Below, piece after piece: positions 6,790 to 15,900 of a stretch of 19,243 nucleotides of DNA. Position numbers and translations under genes: made by a program. How positions within the stretch are numbered: the first letter of the stretch is position 1; every line of letters starts with the position of its first letter. Under the pieces are notes generated by a model, which ran no database searches, was not told the DNA's origin, and saw only the letters and a program-made list of their open reading frames with translations. The stretch is taken from contig JAKQGD010000184.1 in assembly GCA_029573365.1 (NCBI GenBank), positions 1-19,243 of the forward strand. The letters are read 5' to 3'. The stretch is from Bacteroidota bacterium (lineage in GTDB: Bacteria > Bacteroidota > Bacteroidia > Chitinophagales > Saprospiraceae).

Positions 6790-8829
6790 TTGAATCAGGA
6801 AACCCTCAGGAAGGCCTTTGCCCTGCTTTGTACAGCTAAATCCATCACAGAGACCTTTGACGAAAATTTCAGGCAGGTAGCCAAGTACGTGCACGCTACG
6901 TCGCGAGGCCATGAAGCGGTGCAAATCGCTCTGGGGATGCAGCTCCGCCCCATTGATTTTGTGTCTCCGTACTACAGGGATGACGCCATGTTGCTTTCCA
7001 TAGGATTGCAACCTTATGAAGTCATGCTGCAGGTACTCGCCAAAAGAGACGATCCTTTTTCCGGTGGCCGGGCCTACTATTGTCACCCCAGTCTGAGGGA
7101 CGATGACAAACCTAAAATTCCACACCAGTCATCCGCCACAGGGATGCAGGCCATACCGGCAACAGGCGTCGCCATGGGATTGCGTTACCGCGAACTTACA
7201 GGTATGCCCCATGCCAATGGTGCTCTGGCTGTGTGTTCGCTGGGAGATGCTTCCGTTACAGAAGGAGAAGTAGCCGAAGCCATGCAGATGGCGGCCCTTA
7301 AGCAACTCCCGATACTGTACCTGGTGCAGGACAACGGGTGGGACATTTCGGCTACAGCCGAAGAAACACGTGCCATGAATGCCTTTGAATATGCCAGGGG
7401 ATTTCCGGGTATTGAAGCCTTAAGCATCGACGGTTCCGACTTTGAGGAATGTTATACCACAATAAATTACATTTTTGGTGAAATCAGAAAAGCAGGAAGG
7501 CCTTTCCTATTGCACGCCAGGGTGCCCTTGTTAAATCACCATACATCAGGTGTCAGGAAAGAGTGGTACAGACATGATCTGGAAGAGCATATGACAAGGG
7601 ACCCTTACACTAAGCTCAAAAACCTGCTTGTCAGTAATGGGATCACAGAAGAGGAAGTCAAAGTCCTGGAAGCGGGTGCCAAAGAAAAGGTAAATGCAGA
7701 TTTTCAAAAGGCCCTTAAGGCGGCCGAACCTCTGCCATCAGACTTGTTTACACATGACTTTGCACCTACGCCGGTCGTAGCCGAAAAGGGCTTAAGATCA
7801 CCCGAAGGTGCCGAGGAAAAAGTTATGGTAGACTGTGCCCTCATAGCCATACAGGAGCTTATGGAGGACCATCCTGAATGCCTGCTCTATGGTCAGGATG
7901 TAGGCCGGCGGCTGGGAGGTGTATTCAGGGAGGCGGCGACACTGGCAGAAAAGTTTGGCGATGAGCGGGTCTTCAATACTGCCATACAGGAAGCATTTAT
8001 CGTAGGCAGCACGGTGGGCATGTCGGCTGTGGGACTAAAACCGATCGTGGAGGTGCAGTTTGCAGATTATATATGGCCGGGGCTCAACCAGCTTTTTACT
8101 GAGGTGAGCAGGAGCTGTTACCTGTCCAACGGCAAGTGGCCTGTAAGCATGATACTCAGGGTGCCTATAGGGGCCTACGGAAAAGGAGGGCCATACCACA
8201 GCTCCAGTGTGGAATCAGTCCTTGCCAATATCAAAGGCATCAAAATCGTATATCCCAGCAACGGTGCGGACATGAAAGGGCTGATAAAAGCCGCCTATTA
8301 TGACCCCAACCCCGTGGTCATCCTCGAGCATAAAGGCCTGTACTGGAGCAAGGTGCCGGGAACCGATACAGCCAGAAGACCATTGCCTGACAAGGACTAC
8401 TTACTCCCGCTGGGCAAAGCCTGTATGGTGCAGGAATCCGCAGGCGACCCTAAAAAAAACAATAATGTACTCATCGTCACCTATGGCATGGGGGTACACT
8501 GGGCCCTCAATACAGACGAGGATTTAAGAGGCGACACAGGGATTCTGGACCTGAGGACGATCTATCCACTGGATGAAGATATAATATACACCAAATCACG
8601 TGAGTACAGTAAGGTTATGGTTGTCACCGAAGAGCCGGTCAACTGTTCCTTTGCCCAAAGTCTGGCCGCCCGTATCCAGGAAAATTGCTGGGAACACCTC
8701 GACGCACCGGTGATGACCCTGGGTGCTGAAAATATGCCCGCCATCCCCCTCAATGAAGTGCTCGAGCATACCATGCTGCCCAATGCTGAAAAATTAAGTG
8801 CCGCCCTGCGAAAACTTCTTGCCTATTGA
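6790..8829 (+). CDS. Fused E1 alpha/beta 2-oxoacid dehydrogenase, branched-chain type
   Basis: A 679-residue single polypeptide joining both halves of a heterotetrameric-type E1. Such enzymes decarboxylate branched-chain 2-oxo acids or pyruvate using thiamine diphosphate and load the product onto a lipoyl E2. Residues 1 to about 325 are the alpha part: HEAVQIALGM, SPYYRDDAML, then the ThDP/Mg motif GDASVTEGE (152-160) through DN (181-182). From about residue 342 is the beta part: LLYGQDVG (366-372), NTAIQEAFIVG with conserved E401, then QFADYIWPGLNQ and GAYGKGGPYHSSS. The start is TTG: the reading frame has a stop at 6763 and no ATG before residue 50. The fusion looks native, with no internal stop or frame break. 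Substrate is not resolved: 2-oxoisovalerate is favoured over pyruvate from general similarity. No E2 or E3 gene is adjacent. Confidence 0.9.
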   Translation: MNQETLRKAFALLCTAKSITETFDENFRQVAKYVHATSRGHEAVQIALGMQLRPIDFVSPYYRDDAMLLSIGLQPYEVMLQVLAKRDDPFSGGRAYYCHPSLRDDDKPKIPHQSSATGMQAIPATGVAMGLRYRELTGMPHANGALAVCSLGDASVTEGEVAEAMQMAALKQLPILYLVQDNGWDISATAEETRAMNAFEYARGFPGIEALSIDGSDFEECYTTINYIFGEIRKAGRPFLLHARVPLLNHHTSGVRKEWYRHDLEEHMTRDPYTKLKNLLVSNGITEEEVKVLEAGAKEKVNADFQKALKAAEPLPSDLFTHDFAPTPVVAEKGLRSPEGAEEKVMVDCALIAIQELMEDHPECLLYGQDVGRRLGGVFREAATLAEKFGDERVFNTAIQEAFIVGSTVGMSAVGLKPIVEVQFADYIWPGLNQLFTEVSRSCYLSNGKWPVSMILRVPIGAYGKGGPYHSSSVESVLANIKGIKIVYPSNGADMKGLIKAAYYDPNPVVILEHKGLYWSKVPGTDTARRPLPDKDYLLPLGKACMVQESAGDPKKNNNVLIVTYGMGVHWALNTDEDLRGDTGILDLRTIYPLDEDIIYTKSREYSKVMVVTEEPVNCSFAQSLAARIQENCWEHLDAPVMTLGAENMPAIPLNEVLEHTMLPNAEKLSAALRKLLAY

Positions 8830-8863
8830 TGCAACCTGATGTGGTTTTGTATCGTCTTTGAAG

Positions 8864-8878
8864 GTGAATCAAATTCAC
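8864..8878. repeat. Inverted repeat just before the DUF2807 gene
   Basis: GTGAAT-CAA-ATTCAC, perfect 6-base arms with a 3-base spacer, ending 7 bases before the ATG at 8886. Its position would suit an operator or a small mRNA hairpin. No clear TAnnTTTG box lies nearby. Confidence 0.3.
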
Positions 8879-8885
8879 ACGAACC

Positions 8886-9566
8886 ATGTATAAGTCGATT
8901 ATCATTGTTATGACTCTTTTGGTGTCAGTACCAGCAGTTAAGGCACAGAGTAAAAACCTGTCTGATTTTTCCAGACTTTCTTCCAGCGGCAACGTCAGTG
9001 TCACTCTAAAAAAGGGTACGCCGAAGGCCGAATACCGCATTATAAAAGGAGATGAGGATGGCCTCACCATAGAGGTAAGGGGCAGTGAACTGGTAGTAAA
9101 AACCGATTCAGGGTATAAATTCTGGAAAAACAACCAAACAAAGGCTGAGGTAACCGTATACTACAACCGACTGGAAGGTGTAGATTGCTCTGCCGGCTCA
9201 AGGGTGGAGGGCGAAGAGGTAATTGCATCAGCCAGATTTGAAGTGGAAGCTTCAAGCGGGGCGGCATGCTCATTAAAAATAGAAACGGAAGACCTCACAG
9301 CCGACGTATCGTCAGGTGCCGATCTCACCCTTGCGGGCAAATGTGACTCAGGTGTCTTTGACGCTTCATCAGGGGGCTCGATAGAAGCTTACGGTCTGGC
9401 CACCAGGATTTCCAATGCCGATGTATCGTCAGGTGCCAGAATCACCATCAACGTATCCAAGGAACTTAAAGCCGACGCCAGTTCCGGCGGGAGCATCAGA
9501 TATAAGGGCAATCCCGAACGTACCGACCTTCACTCTTCGGTGGCGGGAAGCATCAAATCGTACTGA
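8886..9566 (+). CDS. Secreted DUF2807 (head GIN domain) protein
   Basis: A 226-residue exported protein. Residues 1-20 form a Sec signal peptide likely cleaved after VKA, just before QSKNL. The rest fits the DUF2807 'head GIN domain' family, common in Bacteroidota and of unknown function, sometimes called auto-transporter adhesin-like. A repeated SSG turn occurs at 123-125, 142-144, 161-163, 181-183 and 199-201, with a spacing of about 19-20 residues and alternating with short beta-strand runs. This predicts a right-handed beta-helix or solenoid. No lipobox or sorting domain is visible, so it may be periplasmic or released. It converges on the lipoprotein gene with a 9-base gap. Confidence 0.85.
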   Translation: MYKSIIIVMTLLVSVPAVKAQSKNLSDFSRLSSSGNVSVTLKKGTPKAEYRIIKGDEDGLTIEVRGSELVVKTDSGYKFWKNNQTKAEVTVYYNRLEGVDCSAGSRVEGEEVIASARFEVEASSGAACSLKIETEDLTADVSSGADLTLAGKCDSGVFDASSGGSIEAYGLATRISNADVSSGARITINVSKELKADASSGGSIRYKGNPERTDLHSSVAGSIKSY

Positions 9567-9575
9567 GTTTCCCTG

Positions 9576-10208
9576 TTATTTTTTAAGCTTGGAGTAGGGA
9601 AGTTTTTTACTGGCTATCCTCATCACTTCATTAACAAGCTGATCAGATGAACTAAAAAGTCCGCCGGAAATATTGTGGCTGAAATTCCATATCATTTTAT
9701 CAGTGGAACGGTCATACAGTTCCATGGACACGACCACTTCGTTGGTACTGCCAAACCCAAAAAGCACATTTGTAACTATGGCTGCCCCCGTAGACATAGG
9801 TTTTGTTAGTTTATAATTTGAAACAAGGAGGGCATCAACGTCTAGGATTTCTGCTATCTCTTTGGGAGTCAGTCTTTTTCCTTCCACGGTCGAATTGTGA
9901 ATTTTAGCCAATGATGTACTCGCATCGAGGACATTTACAGTTATTTTTCCTTCATTTTTTCGTTTTAGAAGCCAGGATACCATTTCATAATGGAAGGTTT
10001 CGGATTCCTTGACAGCAAGATCAGCCAGTTCTTGTGCTGTCATCTTTTTTTGTGGAGGTATAGACACAGTTGGAATCGATACTCCCATAATTCTGTGTTT
10101 TCTTGCCAGGTTCAAAGCATCAGGGCTTTGATACACCTTGGCACAAGATGACATAAGCAAAACGAACAGAGTGCCAGTCAGAAGAAGAATTGAATTGAAA
10201 TTTTTCAT
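9576..10208 (-). CDS. Lipoprotein with CsgG/LpoB-like C-terminal region
   Basis: A 210-residue lipoprotein: the N-terminus MKNFNSILLLTGTLFVLLMSSC is a type II signal peptide with lipobox cysteine C22. The middle contains a helical stretch (TAQELADLAVKESETFHYEMVSW). The C-terminal half shows the pattern PKEIAEILDVDALLVSNY, then an MELYDRSTDKMIWNF strand, reminiscent of the domain found in CsgG, LpoB and TolB-N-like envelope lipoproteins; this resemblance is weak and by eye. It lies 36 bases after the MsrA-like reading frame on the same strand and may share its transcript. Function is unknown, with envelope localisation likely. Confidence 0.7.
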   Translation of the reverse strand: MKNFNSILLLTGTLFVLLMSSCAKVYQSPDALNLARKHRIMGVSIPTVSIPPQKKMTAQELADLAVKESETFHYEMVSWLLKRKNEGKITVNVLDASTSLAKIHNSTVEGKRLTPKEIAEILDVDALLVSNYKLTKPMSTGAAIVTNVLFGFGSTNEVVVSMELYDRSTDKMIWNFSHNISGGLFSSSDQLVNEVMRIASKKLPYSKLKK

Positions 10209-10244
10209 ATAAACAGTTTAAGAAATTGATAAATGTGATTCATC

Positions 10245-10685
10245 TTAATTTTTCCACCAGATCTTTTCGATATTTTCGGAGAGACAATCGGTTTTTGACC
10301 CTGAAGTAAGCCATGCCAACTGTCGCGGCGAAAGAAACTCTCCGGGATTTGTACCGGTGCCGAGGGCTCTGTTGACCCTAGTTTTTTGCAGCTCTGTCAT
10401 GGGCACATACCTGTAAGGAGAGCCGTGGACATAATACTTGTCCTGTTCGTCTTTGCGGTAATGTCCTGAGGGCTTTACGGCTATCTTGTTGTCTTTGTTT
10501 ATGGGTCCGTACACATCATCGGCACACCCACGGCTTTTGGCCCTGGTGTACAGGTCAGCCAGTTTTACTTTGTCATCCCTATAGGTGACCCTAACCACTT
10601 CTTTGCCATGCATAAATCCTGCTTCCGTAGCAAGTACTCCGTCTATGCCTCCGATTTCTTTTTCGCCAGACCAGAAACAGTACAT
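10245..10685 (-). CDS. MsrA-like domain, probably the split-off 3' part of the upstream gene
   Basis: This frame encodes 146 residues beginning MYCFWSGEKEIGGIDGV. It matches the peptide-methionine-sulfoxide-reductase A core, whose signature is GCFW followed by a GV..T..G turn and a V.V.YD strand. The candidate catalytic cysteine is C3. The later MsrA active-site segments are not clearly present, so the domain may be degenerate or specialised. The same frame continues upstream of the ATG with EAYFS, which looks like the first strand of MsrA. That implies coding extends at least to about 10700 and that the ATG is not the native start. It overlaps the thioredoxin-like frame by 43 bases, shifted by -1. 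See the frameshift finding. Confidence 0.65.
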   Translation of the reverse strand: MYCFWSGEKEIGGIDGVLATEAGFMHGKEVVRVTYRDDKVKLADLYTRAKSRGCADDVYGPINKDNKIAVKPSGHYRKDEQDKYYVHGSPYRYVPMTELQKTRVNRALGTGTNPGEFLSPRQLAWLTSGSKTDCLSENIEKIWWKN

Positions 10686-11236
10686 GCTAAAGTAAGCCTC
10701 GGATACATGGCCTGATCTGCCGACTCGGTCTCTGTCTGCAATAGTGCCATGTAACCCGGCACCTCCCTGCCGGCTTTGAGGATGCCCTGATTAATGGTAG
10801 TTACAGTAGCGGCCATAGAAGCGAAGTTGGGTTGTCTGGGGACAAGCTCAGCCCCTTTATTGTCTACGATGCGGACCACAGGATTGTTCCATGCTGGCTC
10901 ATGGTATTTTTTCAGTACATCTGCGTCATGACCCGTCTTGTTGTTGTAAATACAAAGGGGCACAAAACATGTTTCTATGGCCTCGACAATAAGCGGATGA
11001 GAGAGTACCTGATGGCCAAACCGTGTGCAGTTGGAGCATCCGGGCACTTCCTGGAAAAGGATAAGTACCGGAAGATTCTTTTGGACTGCCACGGCAAGGG
11101 CCTCGTCATAGTTTCTGAGCCAGGAAACTTTGCCCAGTTCGGCAGGATTGTTTTTTGGAAAAGCCGCCTTTTGGCCAATGGCCTGAGTAAATGTCAAAGC
11201 AGAAAGACATAAATAAAGGCAGATACGGCTATTCAT
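10643..11236 (-). CDS. Exported thioredoxin-like protein with VPGCxxC motif
   Basis: A 197-residue protein with a signal peptide (cleavage near AIG-QKA, about residue 22) and a thioredoxin-like domain whose redox motif is VPGCSNCT, cysteines C67 and C70. The preceding strand PVLILFQE and the following H-L-S-HP helix are typical of the fold. The motif resembles the VPGUxxT group of thioredoxin-like (seleno)proteins, here with cysteine in place of selenocysteine. A C-terminal linker (about 155-176) leads into LTLACTVSG, an out-of-frame continuation before the stop at 10643. I prefer ATG 11236 over 11260, because a -7 box (11258-11265) overlaps the upstream start and 11236 gives a clean signal peptide. 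The protein is likely a periplasmic redox enzyme, probably fused to the MsrA-like domain in its intact form. Confidence 0.75.
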   Translation of the reverse strand: MNSRICLYLCLSALTFTQAIGQKAAFPKNNPAELGKVSWLRNYDEALAVAVQKNLPVLILFQEVPGCSNCTRFGHQVLSHPLIVEAIETCFVPLCIYNNKTGHDADVLKKYHEPAWNNPVVRIVDNKGAELVPRQPNFASMAATVTTINQGILKAGREVPGYMALLQTETESADQAMYPRLTLACTVSGLAKKKSEA

Positions 11237-11257
11237 AAAAAAAGATAAATCCGGATT

Positions 11258-11265
11258 CAAATATA
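11258..11265 (-). promoter_or_regulatory. Putative -7 element of the thioredoxin-like gene
   Basis: On the minus strand the sequence reads TATATTTG, an exact TAnnTTTG match. Transcription would begin around 11251, about 15 bases before ATG 11236. No good -33 TTTG is seen at the expected distance. Confidence 0.4.
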
Positions 11266-11388
11266 ATTACTGAATGCTTATCCACATACAGATGCCGAAA
11301 TATTTAACTTTTGTTTATAAGCGTATCATAAAAAAAAGATATGTGTACTGCCTCAAGTCATCTTCTTAAAATACATTGGCCTAATGAT

Positions 11389-11396
11389 TACATTTG
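11389..11396 (+). promoter_or_regulatory. Putative -7 element of the helical protein gene
   Basis: TACATTTG matches TAnnTTTG exactly. It overlaps the TTG codon at 11394, so the coding start is more likely ATG 11421, leaving a leader of about 18 bases. A -33 match is weak. Confidence 0.4.
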
Positions 11397-11420
11397 TATC
11401 TTAAAGGATTAAAAAATCAG

Positions 11421-12983
11421 ATGGCAAGCCAGCAGACGCAGCGGTTGGTACAACTTATAAGGTCTATGACGAGGGCCGAAAAAAGGGTGTTTCGCCTTAT
11501 GGCTTCCAGACCAGGAGACGGTGAAGATAAGCTGTATGTTATGCTATTTGATTATATCGAATCTGCGTCTGAATATGACGAAAAACTCCTTTTGCGTAAA
11601 AATACACGGATTAAAAAAGAGCAGCTGTCCAATATAAAAGCAAATCTGCTTCGCCACATCCTCGAAGCCCTGCGGCAGTTTTACAGCAATACTCAAGCAG
11701 ACATGGAGATCAGACAACTGCTGGATCATGCCAGAATATACCAGCTCAAGGGTATGACTGCCCCGGTGCTGGAAACGCTGGCCAGGGCACGCAGGCTCGC
11801 CTATGCTTCCCATCAGACGGTATTGCTTTATCATGTCATGGATGAGGAGCGGATTATGGAGACACAATACATTACAGGTAGTTCGTCGCAAAAAGCACTG
11901 AAAATAAACGAAGAGACCACAGCAGCTGTAAGCGACCTGGCTCTCAGAGACCGACTGTCAAATCTATCCATCATGCTGTACGGTATGTATCTCAAAAACG
12001 GATATGTCAGGACTGATATGGAGTTTGGCGTTGTCAGAGATTTTTTTCGGGCAAACCTGCCTGCCGCAGATCCCCGCAACCTGGGTTTTTACGAAAAGGT
12101 CTACTACTACCAGTCGCTCGTGTGGTTTCATCACATGACTCAAAATTTTGCCGGGTATTACAAATATTCACAGAAATGGGTCGATAGTTTTCATGACGAA
12201 AGTCAGATGATTCACCATGACCCACTGCTCTACCTGAAGGGTCTCCACAATACTCTGAATGCTCTGTATATGGCCAACAGGCCTGACAAATTTTTAACCA
12301 GATATGGGGACTACGTTCGTTTTGGCGAAAGCCTGAACAATACATTTCCGGAAAGCTACCGTGAACAATATACCCTTTTTTCGTACGTACACAGGCTCAA
12401 TGTCATATTTCTGACGGGCGACTATAAGGCAGGCGTCAGAGATATCAGCGATATAGCGGGGAAGGTGTGGGCCGCAAACCATTCATGGGACCAAAACAGG
12501 GAGGTGGTGTTTTGTTATAAGGTAGCCTGTGTTTATTTTGGGGCAGATGACTACAGCCGCAGCCTCGATTATCTCAATATGATTATCAGCAAGCCTGTAC
12601 CCGGACTGAGAAACGATATTCACTGTTTTGCGAGGATACTCTCACTTATCAGCCATTATGAGCTCAGAAACGACCTTTACGTGAGTTATATGATCAAATC
12701 AGTATTTAGATTTCTCCGTAAAATGGAAAACCTCCAGGCAGTACTGAGTGAGGTCCTCGATTTTCTAAAGCGGTCTCCGGGGATGGATCGCAAAAACCTC
12801 ACTCAGGAATTTATGCATCTACGCAGTAAACTGCAACCCTATCAGAACGATCCATATGAACGAAGGCCTTTTCTGTATCTCGACATCATCGCTTGGCTGG
12901 ATTCTAAGATAACGGGCGTCAGCATCAGCGAAATAATACGCAACAGAATCGCAGCTACAAAAAAATCAGATGACGAAGATTGA
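11421..12983 (+). CDS. Helical (TPR-like) protein, unknown function
   Basis: A 520-residue cytoplasmic protein that I do not recognise. It is dominated by paired amphipathic helices: LVQLIRSMTRAEKRVFRLMA at the start, then several blocks such as KVYYYQSLVWFHHMTQNFAGYYKYSQ and REVVFCYKVACVYFGADDYSRSLDYL. The latter is a typical TPR-like A-helix/turn/B-helix with a G/A-DY turn. The C-terminal part (about 470-520) includes RRPFLYLDIIAWLDSKI. No signal peptide, membrane helix or catalytic motif is visible. The start is ATG 11421. It lies divergent from the thioredoxin-like gene and convergent with the sensor kinase, with only a 4-base gap between stops. A scaffold or regulatory role is possible, but not shown by the sequence. 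Confidence 0.8.
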   Translation: MASQQTQRLVQLIRSMTRAEKRVFRLMASRPGDGEDKLYVMLFDYIESASEYDEKLLLRKNTRIKKEQLSNIKANLLRHILEALRQFYSNTQADMEIRQLLDHARIYQLKGMTAPVLETLARARRLAYASHQTVLLYHVMDEERIMETQYITGSSSQKALKINEETTAAVSDLALRDRLSNLSIMLYGMYLKNGYVRTDMEFGVVRDFFRANLPAADPRNLGFYEKVYYYQSLVWFHHMTQNFAGYYKYSQKWVDSFHDESQMIHHDPLLYLKGLHNTLNALYMANRPDKFLTRYGDYVRFGESLNNTFPESYREQYTLFSYVHRLNVIFLTGDYKAGVRDISDIAGKVWAANHSWDQNREVVFCYKVACVYFGADDYSRSLDYLNMIISKPVPGLRNDIHCFARILSLISHYELRNDLYVSYMIKSVFRFLRKMENLQAVLSEVLDFLKRSPGMDRKNLTQEFMHLRSKLQPYQNDPYERRPFLYLDIIAWLDSKITGVSISEIIRNRIAATKKSDDED

Positions 12984-12987
12984 GATA

Positions 12988-15900
12988 TTATTCAAAACCA
13001 AATTCTGTTTTTAGCTTGGAGACTGCAGCAGTGGTGACCGATTTTATCTGCCCGAGCAATGCTGGCAGTGAAGGGTCATTGACATTTTCCTTTCCAAATT
13101 TCTCTACTGACCTGACAGTTTGCCCTAGCTGTTCGATTCCGAGATTGTCTATACTGGGCTTTATTTTGTGAGCTATGGAACCCATGAGGCTGAGATTTGT
13201 CGATTCATATGCCTGAATCATACCTTCCACTTCCTGCGGCGTCTGCTCACAAAACAGATTTATCATGGACCTGACAAAATTTTCGTCGCCACGGCTTATT
13301 TCCCTTAAACTTGAAAGATTATACAACTCTGTCTGAATGTGGGAAGTCGTATTATCCAGACCCTTTTGGTTAGGAGTCGGGGTTATGCGGGCCTCTACCC
13401 ATTTAATCAGCAGAGCAATCAGGTCTTCTTCCTTGTATGGTTTGGCCAGGTAGTCGTTCATACCTGCCTTTATACACTTTTCGTATTCTCCTTTTATGGC
13501 GTTGGCGGTGACAGCAATGATGGGTGTGTTTATACCATTTTTCCTTACGAGAGCTGTGGAATCAAAACCATCCAATATAGGCATCTGTATGTCCATGAGG
13601 ACAATATCAGGATTCTGGGTTTTAATCTTTTCGAAGGCGTCCTGTCCATTAATTGCTTCTGATACTTTGATATTATAATTTTTCAATACGGTAGATGCCA
13701 CCAGGCGGTTCATCTCGTTGTCGTCTACAATTAGTACGGATTTACCACTGAGTATGGCCGAATTTCTAACAACAGTAATGTCGGTAGCCAACATTTCTTC
13801 GGTTCCCTTCTTAAAATTGCAGGTGACGATAACAGTAGTCCCTTTGCCCTTGGTGCTTTTAACTTCAATCTCACCACCCATCAGTGCCAGCAGTTCGCGG
13901 GTGATGGACATCCCCAACCCTGTACCTCCAAAAATGCGGGCGGCACTGCGATACTCCTGACTGAATTTGCTGAAAAGTTTGCGGACGAACTCTTCATCCA
14001 TACCTATTCCGGTATCGGTGATACTAATCTCGAGTTTCTGGCTATCTGGCAGGTTTTTAATCACCAATGCCTCAAGTATAATAGAACCCCTCTCGGTAAA
14101 TTTGACGGCATTAGAAAGCACATTTAGTAAAATCTGGCTGATTCTCACAGGGTCTCCTATCAGAACGGGATTAATATCCGGATCAAATCTGGATACGAAC
14201 AAAAGGCCCTTTTCTTCGATTTTGTGTTTGAGAAGTTTTGCCACTCCTGTAAAGACCCTGGTCGGTTCAAAGCCTATCTGCTCAATTGTCATTTTTCCGG
14301 CCTCAAGCTTTGACAAATCGAGGATATCATTGACTATTACAAGAAGATTTTCTGTAGCATTATTTATGGTACTTACGTAGAACTGCTGGTCCTCGTTGAG
14401 TGTGGTTTTCAGGAGCTGTCCGGTCATGCCTACTATGGCATTCATGGGTGTCCTGATTTCGTGGCTCATGTTAGCGAGGAAGTTTTGTTTGATTTTGGCC
14501 AGTTCCTCGGATTCCTTTTTAGCAATTTTGAGCTGTTTTTCAGCAATTATCCGGTCAGTAATATCTACCCCAAAACTAATAATGTACGGTTCCTTGCCCG
14601 GTTCTTCCTGCAGGAAATTATTATAAAGGGTGTAAACTTTCCGGCCGTCTTTATGTATAATGGTATTTATACCTGTAGCTTTTTTTTGCGTGATGACTCT
14701 AGTAAGATAATCGGAATAAAATTCTTCCTGATCTTTTTTGGGCATAAAAGAGGCTATATCCTTTCCTACCAGTTCTTTTTCGGTGTATCCAAAAACCTGG
14801 CTTACGATGGGATTGATAGTCAGAAACCGGCCCTTAAGATCGTGGGTGGAAATAATGGCAAGGCTGTTTTCGTAAATGTCGCGGTATTTCTTTTCGCTTT
14901 CTTCCGCCTTTTTAAGTGCGTTTTTTACTGAGGTTATGTCCACCCCATAACACACAACCATGCTTTTTGAAGATTTTTCGCCGGATATGGGAAAATAGTT
15001 ATACAACATATGCTTTTCCTTTCCGCCTTTATCCTTGATTGCTTCTTCCCGTGACTGGAGGTGTCCTGAGGTTCTTGCTTTTTGGATTATTTGTTTCCAT
15101 GCGGCTTTGTGATGTGAGTCATGGAATACTTCTTCCAGTGACTTTCCCTGCATCCATTTGCGGACCACAACATCCTGATGGGCTACGGGATTAACATACA
15201 GAAATTGGTCTGAGCTGTCGATAACTGACACTTCGACCGGCGAATTGGTCAATATCTGTTCATAAAAATACTTCTGTCTTTCTATTTCTTTTTCGAGTTC
15301 TTTTTGCCGGGTAATATCAGTATGTGTACCGATAACCTGAAGGGGTTTACCATTTGAATCCTTTTCGATAACCACTCCTCTGTCCAGGACCCAGCGGACT
15401 TGGCCGTCCTTATCTTTCATGCGGTATTCCATCACGTGATGGTCTATCGCTCCTTTTTTATAATTTAGATCATTTTTTATCAGAAGCGGTTTATCCTCTT
15501 TATATACACTGTCCCACCAAAGTTTATCAATTTTTAGATTATTTGAAACGGATATGCCCAGAAACTTGTTAAATCCATTGGTAAACTTAGTTATACCTGT
15601 TTTAAAATTGTGTTCCCAAACATAATCTCCCAATCTGTCCAGCGTCAACCTCAGTTTGGTTTCAAGCTCACGGTATTTCTTTTCGCTTTCAATCCTTTGG
15701 GTGATATCTTCCTCAATAGCAAAGTATTTGGTAACGTTGCCATCAATGTCCTTAAGTGCCTGCCCCTGGATTCTTAACCAATAAGGAGTTTTGTCCTTCT
15801 TGTAATTAAGAATTTCTGTGGTAAACGGTTCGCCTGCCTTGATGCAGTCACTGAGATAAATGATGGCTTTGGGATCGGTTTGAGGACCCTGCAGGAAACT

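Noticed and set aside
9567..9610. Terminator between the DUF2807 gene and the lipoprotein gene
   Set aside because: Only a short TCCCT/AGGGA pair with a loop of over 20 bases is seen; too weak.
10643..10685. Programmed -1 frameshift between the thioredoxin and MsrA-like frames
   Set aside because: No X XXY YYZ slippery heptamer with a downstream structure is evident at the overlap; a real indel or a sequence error is simpler.
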